Below, piece after piece: positions 50,800 through 61,200 of a stretch of DNA of 64,000 nt. Both the position numbers and the translations under genes were made by a program. This stretch comes from an uncultured Owenweeksia sp. Its GTDB lineage: Bacteria; Bacteroidota; Bacteroidia; Flavobacteriales; Schleiferiaceae. Position 1 is the first letter of the stretch, and each line of letters begins with the position of its first letter. Under the pieces are notes generated by a model, which worked only from the letters and a program-made list of their open reading frames with translations, ran no database searches and was not told the origin of the DNA. The DNA lies in contig CAKZRR010000032.1 in the NCBI GenBank assembly GCA_937146805.1, positions 1-64,000 of the forward strand. The letters run 5' to 3'.

Positions 50800-53217
50800 T
50801 TAAGAAATGGCTGGATATTGGCTTGGGTTACTCTCGTGCATTAAGGCGTAAATACTTTCTACCACATCGTCTGCCGATGGTTTCGAAAAATAATCGCCAT
50901 CGGTGCCATAGGCAGGACGGTGCGCTTTCGCAGTAAGCGTTATTGGAGCACTGTCTAAATACTGATAGCCTTTTTGTTCCTCCATAATTTTTTGAAGAAT
51001 AAAGGCGCTGGCACCACCCGGTACATCTTCATCTAAAACTACTAGGCGGTTGGTTTTTTGCAAACTTTCTACAATTTGCTGTGTTCTATCAAACGGAAGT
51101 AAAGATTGTGCATCAATTATTTCTACATCAATATTAAATGTAGCTAGTAATTCTGCGGCTTCTAAGGCAATTCGGCAACAGCTACCATAAGTTACTAAAG
51201 TTACATCATCTCCATTTTTAATGGTCTCTACTATGCCAATAGGAGTTCGTATTTCACCTAAGTTGGTGGGCATTTTTTCTTTTAAACGATACCCGTTTAA
51301 GCACTCTACAATAAGAGCAGGGTCATCGGCCTCTAACATGGTATTGTAAAATCCGGCCGCCTTGGTCATATTTCTAGGAACCAAAACATGAATACCTCTA
51401 AGAGTCCCTAAAATGGCTCCCATGGGCGATCCGCTATGCCAAATGCCTTCTAAGCGGTGGCCACGTGTGCGGACAATTACCGGTGCTTTTTGGCGGCCTT
51501 TGGTACGATAATGTACCGTGGCTAAATCGTCACTCATTATTTGCAAGGCATACAATAGGTAGTCTAGGTACTGAATTTCAGCAATGGGGCGTAAGCCGCG
51601 CATGGCCATCCCAATTCCTTGGCCTAAAATAGTGGCTTCTCTAATACCGGTGTCAAAAACACGGCCTTCGCCATGTTTGTCTTGTAAACCTTCTAATCCT
51701 TGATTTACATCTCCAATTTTACCACTGTCCTCACCAAAAATCAGGGTTTCGGGCTTTTCGCCTAATAGGCGATCAAAATTTTCGCGCAAAATAATACGAG
51801 CATCTACCATTTCGGCATCACTATCAAACTCAGGTGCTACTTCATTAATCAAAAGCGGGCTCCATTCAGATTGACTGTACAAATAGTCGTTATAGCTGTC
51901 TTTGCCAAGTGCTAAAGCCTGTTGTAACCAATTTTTAAGATCGCTTTTTACAGTGGCATCAGCTTCCTTAAGCTGCCATAATGAGCGCCTTACGGCTGAA
52001 ACGGCATCCTTTTTTAAGGGCTCGGTGTCGCTAGATAATTGTTGCGCCCAGCTTTGTAGTTGATCTGGGTTTTCAGCATGAGGAGCCGCAGCTTCAATCC
52101 ATTGGGCTACCTGTGCTACATCTTCTTTTATGGGATTTATAAAATCACTCCATGCCGCAGCTTTACCTTGGCGAGCCATTTTCTTGGCTTCTTTTTCAGT
52201 TTCATCAATTTGGTCGGGCGTAGCAATACCTTCGCTTAGTATCCACTCCTTCATTTTTTTTACACAATCAAATTCGCGTTCCCAATTTAGGCGTTGCTCA
52301 TTCTTGTAGCGTTCATGCGATCCTGAGGTAGAGTGACCTTGGGGCTGGGTAATTTCGTTTACGTGAATTAACACAGGGATGTGTTTTTTTCGGGCAATTT
52401 TTTCAGCTTTTTCGTAGGTAGCTACTAAGCTGCTGTAATCCCAACCTTTTACGCGTAAAATTTCGTAACCATTGCTGTCACCTTCTTTTTGAAAGCCAGC
52501 TAATATTTCTGAAATATTTTCTTTGGTTGTTTGGTATTTACTGTGTACCGAAATGCCATAATCGTCATCCCAAACAGAAATAACCATAGGTACTTGCAAT
52601 ACTCCAGCCGCATTAAAAGTCTCAAAAAATAAACCTTCGCTGGTAGAGGCATTGCCAATGGTTCCCCAGGCAATCTCATTTCCCTTATTCGAAAAATTAC
52701 TAACGCCTTCCAGTCCTTTATTTTCACGATAAACTTTAGACGCCTCTGCCAAACCCAGTAAACGCGGCATTTGTCCTGCTGTAGGTGAAATATCAGCTGA
52801 CGAGTTTTTTTGTTCTGTTAAATTTTTCCATGCTCCATTTTCATCCAAACTTTGAGTAGCAAAATGTCCATTCATTTGCCTTCCGGCAGAAGCGGGTTCG
52901 TTCTCGTGGTTGGTGTCGGCATAAAGGCTGGCAAAAAATTGTTGCGAAGTGAGTTGGCCAATAGCCATCATAAAAGTTTGATCGCGGTAATAACCTGATC
53001 TGAAATCACCATTTTTAAACACCTTGGCCCAAGCAATTTGCGCTACTTCTTTTCCATCTCCAAAAATGCCAAACTTGGCTTTTCCAGTAAGCACTTCACG
53101 CCTTCCTATTAGGCTGGCTTCGCGGCTTTCAATGGCTAATTTGTAATCTTTTAATACTTCGGCTTTAAATTCTTCAAGACTAATATTTTCGCTTGAGCGT
53201 GTTTGGGTATCACTCAT
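50800..53217 (-). CDS. Fused alpha-beta 2-oxoacid (2-oxoisovalerate-type) dehydrogenase E1
   Basis: GYYRDQTFMMAIGQLTSQQFFASLYAD (alpha, TPP); LIFGEDSGKIGDVNQGLEGLQDKHGEGRVFDTGIREATILGQGIGMAMRGLRPIAEIQYLDYL (beta). Confidence 0.93.
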   Translation of the reverse strand: MSDTQTRSSENISLEEFKAEVLKDYKLAIESREASLIGRREVLTGKAKFGIFGDGKEVAQIAWAKVFKNGDFRSGYYRDQTFMMAIGQLTSQQFFASLYADTNHENEPASAGRQMNGHFATQSLDENGAWKNLTEQKNSSADISPTAGQMPRLLGLAEASKVYRENKGLEGVSNFSNKGNEIAWGTIGNASTSEGLFFETFNAAGVLQVPMVISVWDDDYGISVHSKYQTTKENISEILAGFQKEGDSNGYEILRVKGWDYSSLVATYEKAEKIARKKHIPVLIHVNEITQPQGHSTSGSHERYKNEQRLNWEREFDCVKKMKEWILSEGIATPDQIDETEKEAKKMARQGKAAAWSDFINPIKEDVAQVAQWIEAAAPHAENPDQLQSWAQQLSSDTEPLKKDAVSAVRRSLWQLKEADATVKSDLKNWLQQALALGKDSYNDYLYSQSEWSPLLINEVAPEFDSDAEMVDARIILRENFDRLLGEKPETLIFGEDSGKIGDVNQGLEGLQDKHGEGRVFDTGIREATILGQGIGMAMRGLRPIAEIQYLDYLLYALQIMSDDLATVHYRTKGRQKAPVIVRTRGHRLEGIWHSGSPMGAILGTLRGIHVLVPRNMTKAAGFYNTMLEADDPALIVECLNGYRLKEKMPTNLGEIRTPIGIVETIKNGDDVTLVTYGSCCRIALEAAELLATFNIDVEIIDAQSLLPFDRTQQIVESLQKTNRLVVLDEDVPGGASAFILQKIMEEQKGYQYLDSAPITLTAKAHRPAYGTDGDYFSKPSADDVVESIYALMHESNPSQYPAIS

Positions 53218-53334
53218 GATTATCGCATTTTTTTAAGAGGTGCAAAGGTAGCCAATATTGGGGCTAAAGCAAGGTGCCAGTATGGCTGCCGCTAGCATGG
53301 TATCTATCAGGGTTTTAGATATACCTAGAGTTGT

Positions 53335-54351
53335 TTATAAAGTTTCTTGCGCTTTTACAAAATCGGTAACGAGGTAGGCGATCGCTTTTCCAAGCATTTC
53401 TCTTTCGAGTGGGCTGGTGCTACGCTCAGGAGAGCCTTCGCAAAGGTGTAAATACGTGCAGGGCAGGAGGGAAGCTATGGCGCGTATAAAGCTGCGTAGT
53501 TCGTTTAGGTTAAAGCCTGATGGGTTTAAGGCGCTTACCGGAAATTTAGTGAGGCAATCTAGGTCTATCTCCAAGCCAATGGGTTCTCCAACAAACGAAT
53601 CGCAAAATTGCAGGAGCCGCTCCAAGCGTTCGCTATGGTTTAGAGGCAATAGGCTTTCGAAGGAAAGATATTGGAGTTGGGTATTTTTTTGAAACTGCTC
53701 TAAAATATCTTCTGAATTATAACTTTGGTGCAAGCCAAAAACTCCGTATTGGTTTAACAGTTTTTCAGAATGTGCATAGCTAAATCCATTTCCGCTGTGG
53801 CGTCCTTCTAGGGTTCTAAAGTCGCTGTGTGGATCAATGTTAATCACCGAAAGAGCTTTGCCTAAGGCTTTAACACTACCCTTTATGTTGCCATAGGCAT
53901 TGTTGTGGCCACCACCAATAATAATGGGTGTTTTGCCTTGCGATACAATGCTTTCAATACTTTGCGCTACGGATTTATCAATAATGGCGGTGCTTTCTCG
54001 GAGTTGCTTTAGGTCATAGGGTTTTGTGTTATTGAGGGTCTTGGCTTCGTTTAATAAGTCAGGAAACTCTAGGGCGCCCGCCACACAAATGGAGTGTCCC
54101 GATAAAAAACGATTGCTCTGTACATTGAGCAATGCTTTTAAACTATAATCCCAGCAATTGGTGGCACCACCTACTCCTAAGTTGGCACGTATGCCTATAT
54201 CTTCTTTAATACCCATCACTACAAATTGCGCTTCGCTGTGCCTTAGTTCCTCCAGTCCTTCAATTTGTTTTATGGTTTCGCCTAATTTGGTTTCTCCGGG
54301 ACGTAAATTGGTAAAGGCATTGCGTTGTTTGGTTGTGAATAATTTTAACAT
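53335..54351 (-). CDS. hutG: Formimidoylglutamase / arginase family
   Basis: IIIGGGHNNAYGNIKGS; NIDPHSDFR; LEIDLDCLT; adjacent to hutI. Confidence 0.85.
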   Translation of the reverse strand: MLKLFTTKQRNAFTNLRPGETKLGETIKQIEGLEELRHSEAQFVVMGIKEDIGIRANLGVGGATNCWDYSLKALLNVQSNRFLSGHSICVAGALEFPDLLNEAKTLNNTKPYDLKQLRESTAIIDKSVAQSIESIVSQGKTPIIIGGGHNNAYGNIKGSVKALGKALSVINIDPHSDFRTLEGRHSGNGFSYAHSEKLLNQYGVFGLHQSYNSEDILEQFQKNTQLQYLSFESLLPLNHSERLERLLQFCDSFVGEPIGLEIDLDCLTKFPVSALNPSGFNLNELRSFIRAIASLLPCTYLHLCEGSPERSTSPLEREMLGKAIAYLVTDFVKAQETL

Positions 54352-55583
54352 GGCATACTTTGTTTTATTCCGTTAAGGAATACATTTTTAATTAAATGAT
54401 GACCAAAATTATAGGGTAGAAAAGAGGCGGATTGCAGCGGTTTAGTAAGAATGAGATTGGCCTTTTTTCCTTTTTCAATACTTCCTAATTCACTACTTAA
54501 TTCAATAGCGGCAGCTCCATTTAGGGTGGCGGCACTAATGGCTTGTTGAGGTGTCATTTTCATTTTAATGGAGGCCAAAGACACCATCAAATTCATATTC
54601 CCGCTGGGAGCCGAGCCCGGATTAAAATCGGTAGCCAAGGCAATAATGGCATTTTCTGCAATTAATTTTTGGGCGGGTGCATAGGGTATTTCTAAAAAAA
54701 GTGAGCAGCCAGGTAGCAAGGTCGCTATGGTGTTCGATTGCCCTAAAATTTTAATATCTTCGGCCGTCATTACTTCTAAATGATCAACTGACAATGCGTC
54801 AGCGGAACAGGCTTTTTTAATGGAACCCAGTGTGTTAAACTGATTTAGGTGAAGCTTTGTTTTAAGCTTATGTTTTTGAGCGGCCTCAATAATTTGCACC
54901 ATGTCATCTACGCTAAAATAACCCTCTTCGCAAAAAACATCTACGTAATCGGCTAAGTTTTGGCTGGCCACTTCGGGCATCATTTCATTTATAATTTGGT
55001 GTAGGTAACCTGCATGGTCGTTGCTAAAATTTTCGGGAAAAGCGTGTGCGCCCAAAAAAGTAGTTTTTACAGGAAGAGGAAAATCTTCTCCCAGCTTTCG
55101 GGCTACTCGTAACATTTTTAACTCACTTTCGGGTGTTAAACCGTAGCCACTTTTTATTTCAATGGCTCCGGTTCCTAAATGGATTAATTCGTACAAACGC
55201 GCGGCTGCACTTTCGTATAATTCTTCTTCGCTGGCCGCTCTCAATTTTTTGGCCGAATTTAAAATTCCACCTCCTTGAGCCGCAATTTCAGCGTAGGTCA
55301 TTCCGCTTAAGCGTTTGGCAAATTCATCTTCGCGAGTTCCGGCATATACTAGGTGCGTATGGCTATCTACCCAAGTAGGTAAAACCATTCCGCCTTGGGC
55401 GTTTATAGTTTCGTTGGCGCTAGGTGCTTCGCCTTGCCCCCAGCTTTCAATTTTGTCATTTTTAAGAGCTAGCCAAGCTTGTTCGGTTTCGGGAAAATGT
55501 CCTAAATCAAGCCCTCGTTTGTAGGGGCGATTTTGATCTTCGATGTGAAGAATTTTTGAAATATTGTAAATTACAGTATCCAT
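54345..55583 (-). CDS. hutI: Imidazolonepropionase
   Basis: VLPTWVDSHTHLVYAGTREDEFAKRLSGMTYAEIAAQGGGILNS; KSGYGLTPESELKMLRV; ALATDFNPGSAPSGNM. Confidence 0.96.
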   Translation of the reverse strand: MDTVIYNISKILHIEDQNRPYKRGLDLGHFPETEQAWLALKNDKIESWGQGEAPSANETINAQGGMVLPTWVDSHTHLVYAGTREDEFAKRLSGMTYAEIAAQGGGILNSAKKLRAASEEELYESAAARLYELIHLGTGAIEIKSGYGLTPESELKMLRVARKLGEDFPLPVKTTFLGAHAFPENFSNDHAGYLHQIINEMMPEVASQNLADYVDVFCEEGYFSVDDMVQIIEAAQKHKLKTKLHLNQFNTLGSIKKACSADALSVDHLEVMTAEDIKILGQSNTIATLLPGCSLFLEIPYAPAQKLIAENAIIALATDFNPGSAPSGNMNLMVSLASIKMKMTPQQAISAATLNGAAAIELSSELGSIEKGKKANLILTKPLQSASFLPYNFGHHLIKNVFLNGIKQSMPC

Positions 55584-55687
55584 GTTTGTAAGGTAGCAAT
55601 TTATGGTTTCACTAGGCTTCGAAACTAGTTTAAAAAACTTCTTTTTACACGCAATGGCATTGCCTTTTTATTAGTTTCTTTGTTGCT

Positions 55688-56749
55688 ATGTCAAACACTT
55701 GGGGGAAGCATTTTAGGCTAACAACTTTTGGCGAATCGCATGGTGCCAGCATTGGCGGTATTATTGACGGTTGCCCTGCGGGTTTGGCATTAAATCTAGC
55801 GGCCGTTCAGGAGGCGCTGGATAGACGTAAACCTGGGCAAAGTAAAATTACTACTCAGCGTAAAGAATTGGATGAGGTTCAAATACTATCTGGTGTTTTT
55901 GAAGGTGTTACCACCGGAACGCCTATAGGATTTAGTATTGCCAATCAAAATCAAAAAACAAAAGATTACAGCCATTTACAGGACACGTTCCGTCCTTCAC
56001 ATGCTGATTTTACGTACCAAGAAAAGTACGGTCATCGCGATTACAGAGGTGGCGGTAGAGCTTCGGCTAGAGAAACCGCTTGCCGCGTGGTAGGTGGGGC
56101 TATTGCCAAACAGCTGTTGCCACAAGTTAGGGTGCAAGCTTATGTTAGTAGCGTAGGGTTGGTAGAAGTAACCGAAATGTATCATCAACTGGATTTATCG
56201 CTTACGGAAAGTAATTTGGTACGATGCCCACATCCCGCGAAAGCGGAAAAAATGCAAGAGGCGATTGAAACCTGCCGTAAAAATGGAGACAGCTTAGGTG
56301 GTACTATTTGCTGCGTGGTAAGGGGTGTTCCTGCTGGGTGGGGCGAGCCCGTTTTTGAGAAATTACATGCACAGTTGGGTAGCGCCATGTTGGGTATTAA
56401 TGCGGTAAAGGGTTTTGAGTATGGCAGCGGTTTTGCCGGAACGCAGATGAAGGGCTCGGAGCATAACGATATTTTTAAACCAGGTGGTGGTACCGAAGGT
56501 AATTTTTCGGGCGGCATCCAAGGCGGTGTAAGCAATGGCGAGGATATTTACTTTAAAGTAGCTTTTAAGCCAGTGGCAACCATTATGCAGGCTCAGGCTT
56601 CGGTAAATGAAAAGGGTGAGGCCGTGGTGTTGGAAGGTAAGGGAAGACACGATCCTTGTGTGTTGCCTAGAGCGGTACCTATTGTAGAGGCTATGACCAG
56701 CCTGGTTTTAGTGGATGCTTGGTTGGCATCAAGAACAAACAAAATTTAG
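55688..56749 (+). CDS. aroC: Chorismate synthase
   Basis: [64 protein letters not shown]. Confidence 0.97.
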   Translation: MSNTWGKHFRLTTFGESHGASIGGIIDGCPAGLALNLAAVQEALDRRKPGQSKITTQRKELDEVQILSGVFEGVTTGTPIGFSIANQNQKTKDYSHLQDTFRPSHADFTYQEKYGHRDYRGGGRASARETACRVVGGAIAKQLLPQVRVQAYVSSVGLVEVTEMYHQLDLSLTESNLVRCPHPAKAEKMQEAIETCRKNGDSLGGTICCVVRGVPAGWGEPVFEKLHAQLGSAMLGINAVKGFEYGSGFAGTQMKGSEHNDIFKPGGGTEGNFSGGIQGGVSNGEDIYFKVAFKPVATIMQAQASVNEKGEAVVLEGKGRHDPCVLPRAVPIVEAMTSLVLVDAWLASRTNKI

Positions 56750-56758
56750 AAATAGAAC

Positions 56759-58210
56759 ATGACAAAAGGGAATAAGGGTAAGTTGGCGCTTCATTGGAAG
56801 ATAATTATTGGATTGGTATTGGGAGTGCTTTGGGCACTGTTATCCAGTACTTTAGGTTGGAGTCAATTTACCATTGATTGGATTAACCCTTTTGGCGATA
56901 TTTTCATCAGCTTGTTAAAGCTGATTGCCGTACCGTTGGTATTGTTTTCTATTATTAGCGGAGTAGCAGGTTTAGGAGACCCGGCTAGTTTAGGGCGTAT
57001 GGGTGGTAAAACCTTGCTATTTTATTTTAGCACCACGCTTTTGGCTGTGGCCTTGGGTTTGGTGTTGGTAAATTTGGTAAAACCCGGTAATTTTATTGAT
57101 AAAGAAGCCCGGGTGGATAACCGTATTTCGTACGAGTTGTGGGCGCAAGAAACCAACCAAGAGATTAAAGATGGACAGCATTATTTGGTAAAGCCTGAGT
57201 TAGCCGATAGAGTAAAGGTTGTAAAAGAAAATAAGGGTACGCCCGTAAATGAGAAAGTAGAATCGAAGTTGGCAACAGCTGCCAGTACTAAGGATGCAGG
57301 CCCTCTGCAAGCCTTGGTAGATTTAGTACCCCAAAATATTTTTGGAGCTTTAGGCGATAACGGTGCTATGTTAAAAGTTATATTCTTCGCTTTGTTTTTT
57401 GGGGTTTCGCTACTGCTGATACCGCAAAGTAAGGCTAAGCCTGTAAAGGACTTTGTGGATGGCGCCATGGAGGTGTTTTTAAAAATGGTAGACTTGGTGA
57501 TGCAGGCTTCGCCTTTTTTTGTGTTTGCTCTGTTAGCTGGTACGGTAAGTGAAATGGCCGGAGACAATGTTTCTAAGGTATTGGAAATATTTAAAGGTTT
57601 AAGTTGGTATAGTTTAGTAGTGTTTTTAGGTTTGGCCTTAATGATTTTTGCGGTGTACCCATTCATTTTAAAAATGTTTGTAAAAGCTATTAGTTATACT
57701 TCCTTTTTTAAGGGAATTAGTCCCGCGCAAACCTTGGCTTTTTCAACCTCCTCTAGCGCAGCTACTTTGCCCGTTACTATGGAATGTGTAGAAGATAACT
57801 TAGGGGTAGATAAGAAAATAACCAGTTTTGTGTTACCTATTGGGGCTACCGTAAATATGGACGGTACCAGTTTGTATCAGGCGGTAGCCGTTGTGTTTTT
57901 AGCTCAAATGCATTTAATAGATTTGACTATGGGCCAGCAACTTACTATAGTGCTTACGGCAACCTTGGCCTCTATTGGCTCGGCAGCGGTGCCCAGTGCT
58001 GGTTTAGTAATGTTAATTATTGTGTTGCAATCGGTTGGGTTAAATCCAGCTTGGATAGGAATAATATTACCTGTAGATCGTATATTGGACATGTGTAGAA
58101 CGGTAGTGAATGTTACCGGAGATGCCACAGTATCAACAGTTATTGCCAAAGGAGAGGGTTTATTACATTACGACCCTGTTCGAAAAACCGACAAAACTTT
58201 TAAACCTTAA
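56759..58210 (+). CDS. Dicarboxylate/amino acid:cation symporter (DAACS)
   Basis: DIFISLLKLIAVPLVLFSIISGVAGLGD; AFSTSSSAATLPVTMECVEDNLGVDKKITSFVLPIGATVNMDGTSLYQ. Confidence 0.94.
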   Translation: MTKGNKGKLALHWKIIIGLVLGVLWALLSSTLGWSQFTIDWINPFGDIFISLLKLIAVPLVLFSIISGVAGLGDPASLGRMGGKTLLFYFSTTLLAVALGLVLVNLVKPGNFIDKEARVDNRISYELWAQETNQEIKDGQHYLVKPELADRVKVVKENKGTPVNEKVESKLATAASTKDAGPLQALVDLVPQNIFGALGDNGAMLKVIFFALFFGVSLLLIPQSKAKPVKDFVDGAMEVFLKMVDLVMQASPFFVFALLAGTVSEMAGDNVSKVLEIFKGLSWYSLVVFLGLALMIFAVYPFILKMFVKAISYTSFFKGISPAQTLAFSTSSSAATLPVTMECVEDNLGVDKKITSFVLPIGATVNMDGTSLYQAVAVVFLAQMHLIDLTMGQQLTIVLTATLASIGSAAVPSAGLVMLIIVLQSVGLNPAWIGIILPVDRILDMCRTVVNVTGDATVSTVIAKGEGLLHYDPVRKTDKTFKP

Positions 58211-58247
58211 GCAAAATAGTTTAAGCATTTAAAACCGATTAAAATTT

Positions 58248-61082
58248 ATGAAACGTCTATTAAAAATTTTTGGCGTGCTAGTAATTTTACTAGTAGCGGC
58301 CATTGTGGTTTTACCCATGGTATTTAAAGATGAAATACTAAGTAAAATTGAACAAGAAGCTGATAATTATTTAAACGCTGAAATTGGTATTGGTGATTTT
58401 GGCGTCAGTCTTTTTCGCTCCTTTCCCGATTTAACGGTTACCTTGGAAAACACCACGGTAGATGGAGTAGATCATTTTGCAGGAACCCGTTTGGCGGAGG
58501 TGGGCTTACTGAGGGTAGATTTAAATCTATTTAGCGTAATGGCCGGTAGTCAGTTTGAAATTGAAAGCGTGGAGCTTAGCAATACACATTTTGATGTATG
58601 GGTAGATTCGGCTGGAAGAGCCAACTATGATATTATGAAAAGCACCGAGGAAGATACCACTGCCGAGGAGGTGGATGATAGCAGCGATGAGCCATCCAGC
58701 TTTAAGCTAAGTTTAAAATCCTATGCCATTGATAATTTAAATATCCGGTACCGGGATGAACCCGCAGGAATGCATGCCGATGTGGTTAATTTTAGTCATG
58801 ATGGAAAAGGCGACTTCACCACCGAAACAGTGGCGTTAAATACCCAAACTACGGTGGAGGCCATTACTTTTGGAATGGATGGTATTAATTACCTGAGTAA
58901 AGCCAAGCTGGAAGCCGATTTAAACGTGGAGGTTTTTATGCCTGACTTACGTATAACGTTTAAGGATAATGAGGTTTCGCTAAACGAGTTGGCGCTTAAC
59001 TTTGATGGTTTTGTGGCCATGCCTGCCGATGATATTGATATGGATTTAAAGCTGAGTACGCCTAGCAATAGTTTCAAAAGTGTGCTGTCTTTAATTCCGG
59101 CTGTATATGCCAAAGATTTTGAAGGTGTAGAAACCACTGGAGAATTTTCGCTGGCTGGTTGGTTAAAGGGAACCTATGCTGAGGCTCCAGAGCAATATCC
59201 CACTTTTGGTTTTGATTTTTCGGTTAATAATGCCAGCTTTCATTATCCCGATTTACCTGCCGGTGTAGAGAATATTAATGTACAGGCCAAAATTGAAAAC
59301 AAGCAAACCAATTTAGATGGAATGGTGATAGACTTGAGCAGCGCCAAAGCCACTTTAGCGAGCAGTCCAATTGAGGCGCGTATGTTGCTTAAAACGCCTA
59401 TGAGTGATCCTGATATTGCGGCCTACCTTAACACTCAATTTGATTTAGCTGATATTGCCAAAGTAGTGCCTGTAGAGGGAATGGATTACGCTGGTTTACT
59501 AACGGCCAATTTAGATTTAGCCACCAAAATGTCCTTTATTGATAATGAAGAATACGATAAAGTAAAGGCAGATGGCCAGTTGAAAATTGAAAACATGGTG
59601 CTAAAAAGTGATAGCCTCCCGTATGATGTAGCCTTGCAGCAAATGGATTTACAGTTTTCGCCTCAAAACGTAAACTTAGCGGCCTTTAATGCCAAATTAG
59701 GTAAAACAGATTTGGCCGCTACCGGTGTAATTGACAATCTTTTATCTTATGCTTTACGCGATGAAACATTACATGCACAGTTTACTATTAGCTCACAATT
59801 AATAGATGCCAATGAGTTGATGGGTAGCTCCGAAACGGGTGAAGTAGAAGAAACTCCATCCGAAACAGATACAGCTACCACAGCGATGGAAGTGGTGCGT
59901 ATACCGTCTAATATTGATGCCACTCTTAAGGTGGATTTACAGCAATTGCTGTACAGTACTTTTGATATTAAAAATATGAAAGGGGAAGTGCTGGTAAAAG
60001 AAGCTAAAGCGGAGTTAAACGCAGTAAAGTTAAATATGTTGAGCGGAAGCATTGCAATGGATGGAAGTTATAATAGCGCACCGCTTAAACCTGAAGTAGA
60101 TTTTGATTTTGACTTAAAAAACTTTGGTTTTAAAAAAACTTTTGAAGCTTTTGAGATGGTGCAAAAAATGGCGCCTATCATGAAAAATACAGAAGGCACT
60201 TATGCTACGCAACTTCATTTAGAAGGTAAGTTGTTGGGAGATATGATGCCGGATTTAGCCACTTTACTAGCACAAGGAAAGTTACAGGCTAAAAATATTA
60301 CATCTACCACCAAAACAACCCAAGGCTTGGCCAAAGCGTTTAAAAACGAAAAGCTAGAAGTACTTAGTTTAAAGGATGTCAATTTAACGTACGCTATTAA
60401 GGATGGCCGATTAGACGTAGAGCCTTTTGATATTAAGGCAGGCAATTTAACGGCTGCTGTATCGGGTTCTTCAGGTTTAGATCAAACCTTAGATTATGAC
60501 ATGGATGTGCAAATACCTGCTTCGGAGTGGGGTGGTGCAGAGGCGCTAGCCGGGTTGGGTTTAACCGATAATGGAAAGCTTAAAGTAAAGGTAAATATTG
60601 GAGGTACCAATCAAAACCCTAAGGTAACTACTGATTTAGGAAACCTAGCCGGTAATGCCGTTGATTTGGTAAAAAATAAGATTAACGATGAGGTAGATAA
60701 AGCCAAAAAGGAGGCGAAGGAAAAGGCCAATGCCGAATTAGCCAAGTTGGTAAAACAAGCAGAGGATGCTGGCGATAAATTGGTGGCTGCAGCTGAAAGA
60801 AATGCGACCAAGTTAAAAGCAGAAGCCAAAAAGCAAGCAGACGGTATAAAAGCAGAAGCCCAAAAGCAAGCGGACAAGGCGATGGCAGAGGCAGGAACGA
60901 ATCCCTTGAAAAAGGCTGCGGCCAAAAAATTGGGAGAAGGTTTGGTGAAGAAAGCTAATGAAACGGCTACGGGTGTGGAAAATAAAGCCAATACCGAAGC
61001 CAATAAACTGGTGAATGATGCGAAAGCGCAGCGCCAAAAGTTGATTGACGATGCCAAGGCGAAGGCCAAAATTGGGAATTAG
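58248..61082 (+). CDS. AsmA family protein with Lys/Ala-rich C-terminal coiled-coil tail
   Basis: N-terminal TM + EAELNAEIGIGDFGVSLFRSFPDLTVTLENTTV-type AsmA start; about 130-aa KAEAKKQADGIKAEAQKQADKAMAEA tail. Confidence 0.85.
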   Translation: MKRLLKIFGVLVILLVAAIVVLPMVFKDEILSKIEQEADNYLNAEIGIGDFGVSLFRSFPDLTVTLENTTVDGVDHFAGTRLAEVGLLRVDLNLFSVMAGSQFEIESVELSNTHFDVWVDSAGRANYDIMKSTEEDTTAEEVDDSSDEPSSFKLSLKSYAIDNLNIRYRDEPAGMHADVVNFSHDGKGDFTTETVALNTQTTVEAITFGMDGINYLSKAKLEADLNVEVFMPDLRITFKDNEVSLNELALNFDGFVAMPADDIDMDLKLSTPSNSFKSVLSLIPAVYAKDFEGVETTGEFSLAGWLKGTYAEAPEQYPTFGFDFSVNNASFHYPDLPAGVENINVQAKIENKQTNLDGMVIDLSSAKATLASSPIEARMLLKTPMSDPDIAAYLNTQFDLADIAKVVPVEGMDYAGLLTANLDLATKMSFIDNEEYDKVKADGQLKIENMVLKSDSLPYDVALQQMDLQFSPQNVNLAAFNAKLGKTDLAATGVIDNLLSYALRDETLHAQFTISSQLIDANELMGSSETGEVEETPSETDTATTAMEVVRIPSNIDATLKVDLQQLLYSTFDIKNMKGEVLVKEAKAELNAVKLNMLSGSIAMDGSYNSAPLKPEVDFDFDLKNFGFKKTFEAFEMVQKMAPIMKNTEGTYATQLHLEGKLLGDMMPDLATLLAQGKLQAKNITSTTKTTQGLAKAFKNEKLEVLSLKDVNLTYAIKDGRLDVEPFDIKAGNLTAAVSGSSGLDQTLDYDMDVQIPASEWGGAEALAGLGLTDNGKLKVKVNIGGTNQNPKVTTDLGNLAGNAVDLVKNKINDEVDKAKKEAKEKANAELAKLVKQAEDAGDKLVAAAERNATKLKAEAKKQADGIKAEAQKQADKAMAEAGTNPLKKAAAKKLGEGLVKKANETATGVENKANTEANKLVNDAKAQRQKLIDDAKAKAKIGN

Positions 61083-61103
61083 TAATTGATAGAATAAGTT
61101 GAA

Positions 61104-61134
61104 AACCTGCACCTATAACGTGCGGGTTTTTTTT
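61104..61134 (+). terminator. Rho-independent terminator
   Basis: AACCTGCAC-CTATAAC-GTGCGGGTT followed by T-tract. Confidence 0.85.
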
Positions 61135-61200
61135 GGAAAATTTTGATAATCAATACCAAATAGTAGATTTGGTGGTTATTTTTTTAAGCAAACATTTGAC

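Noticed and set aside
57181-57666. 161-aa minus-strand ORF opposite the DAACS symporter
   Set aside because: Antisense shadow of a confidently identified transporter; no signal or domain features.
58889-61112. Several long minus-strand ORFs opposite the AsmA gene (58889-59137, 59747-60052, 60215-60445, 60611-61069, 60813-61112)
   Set aside because: They are antisense shadows of a clear coding frame. Their low-complexity Ala/Phe/Leu composition mirrors the Lys/Ala-rich sense strand, with no recognisable domains.
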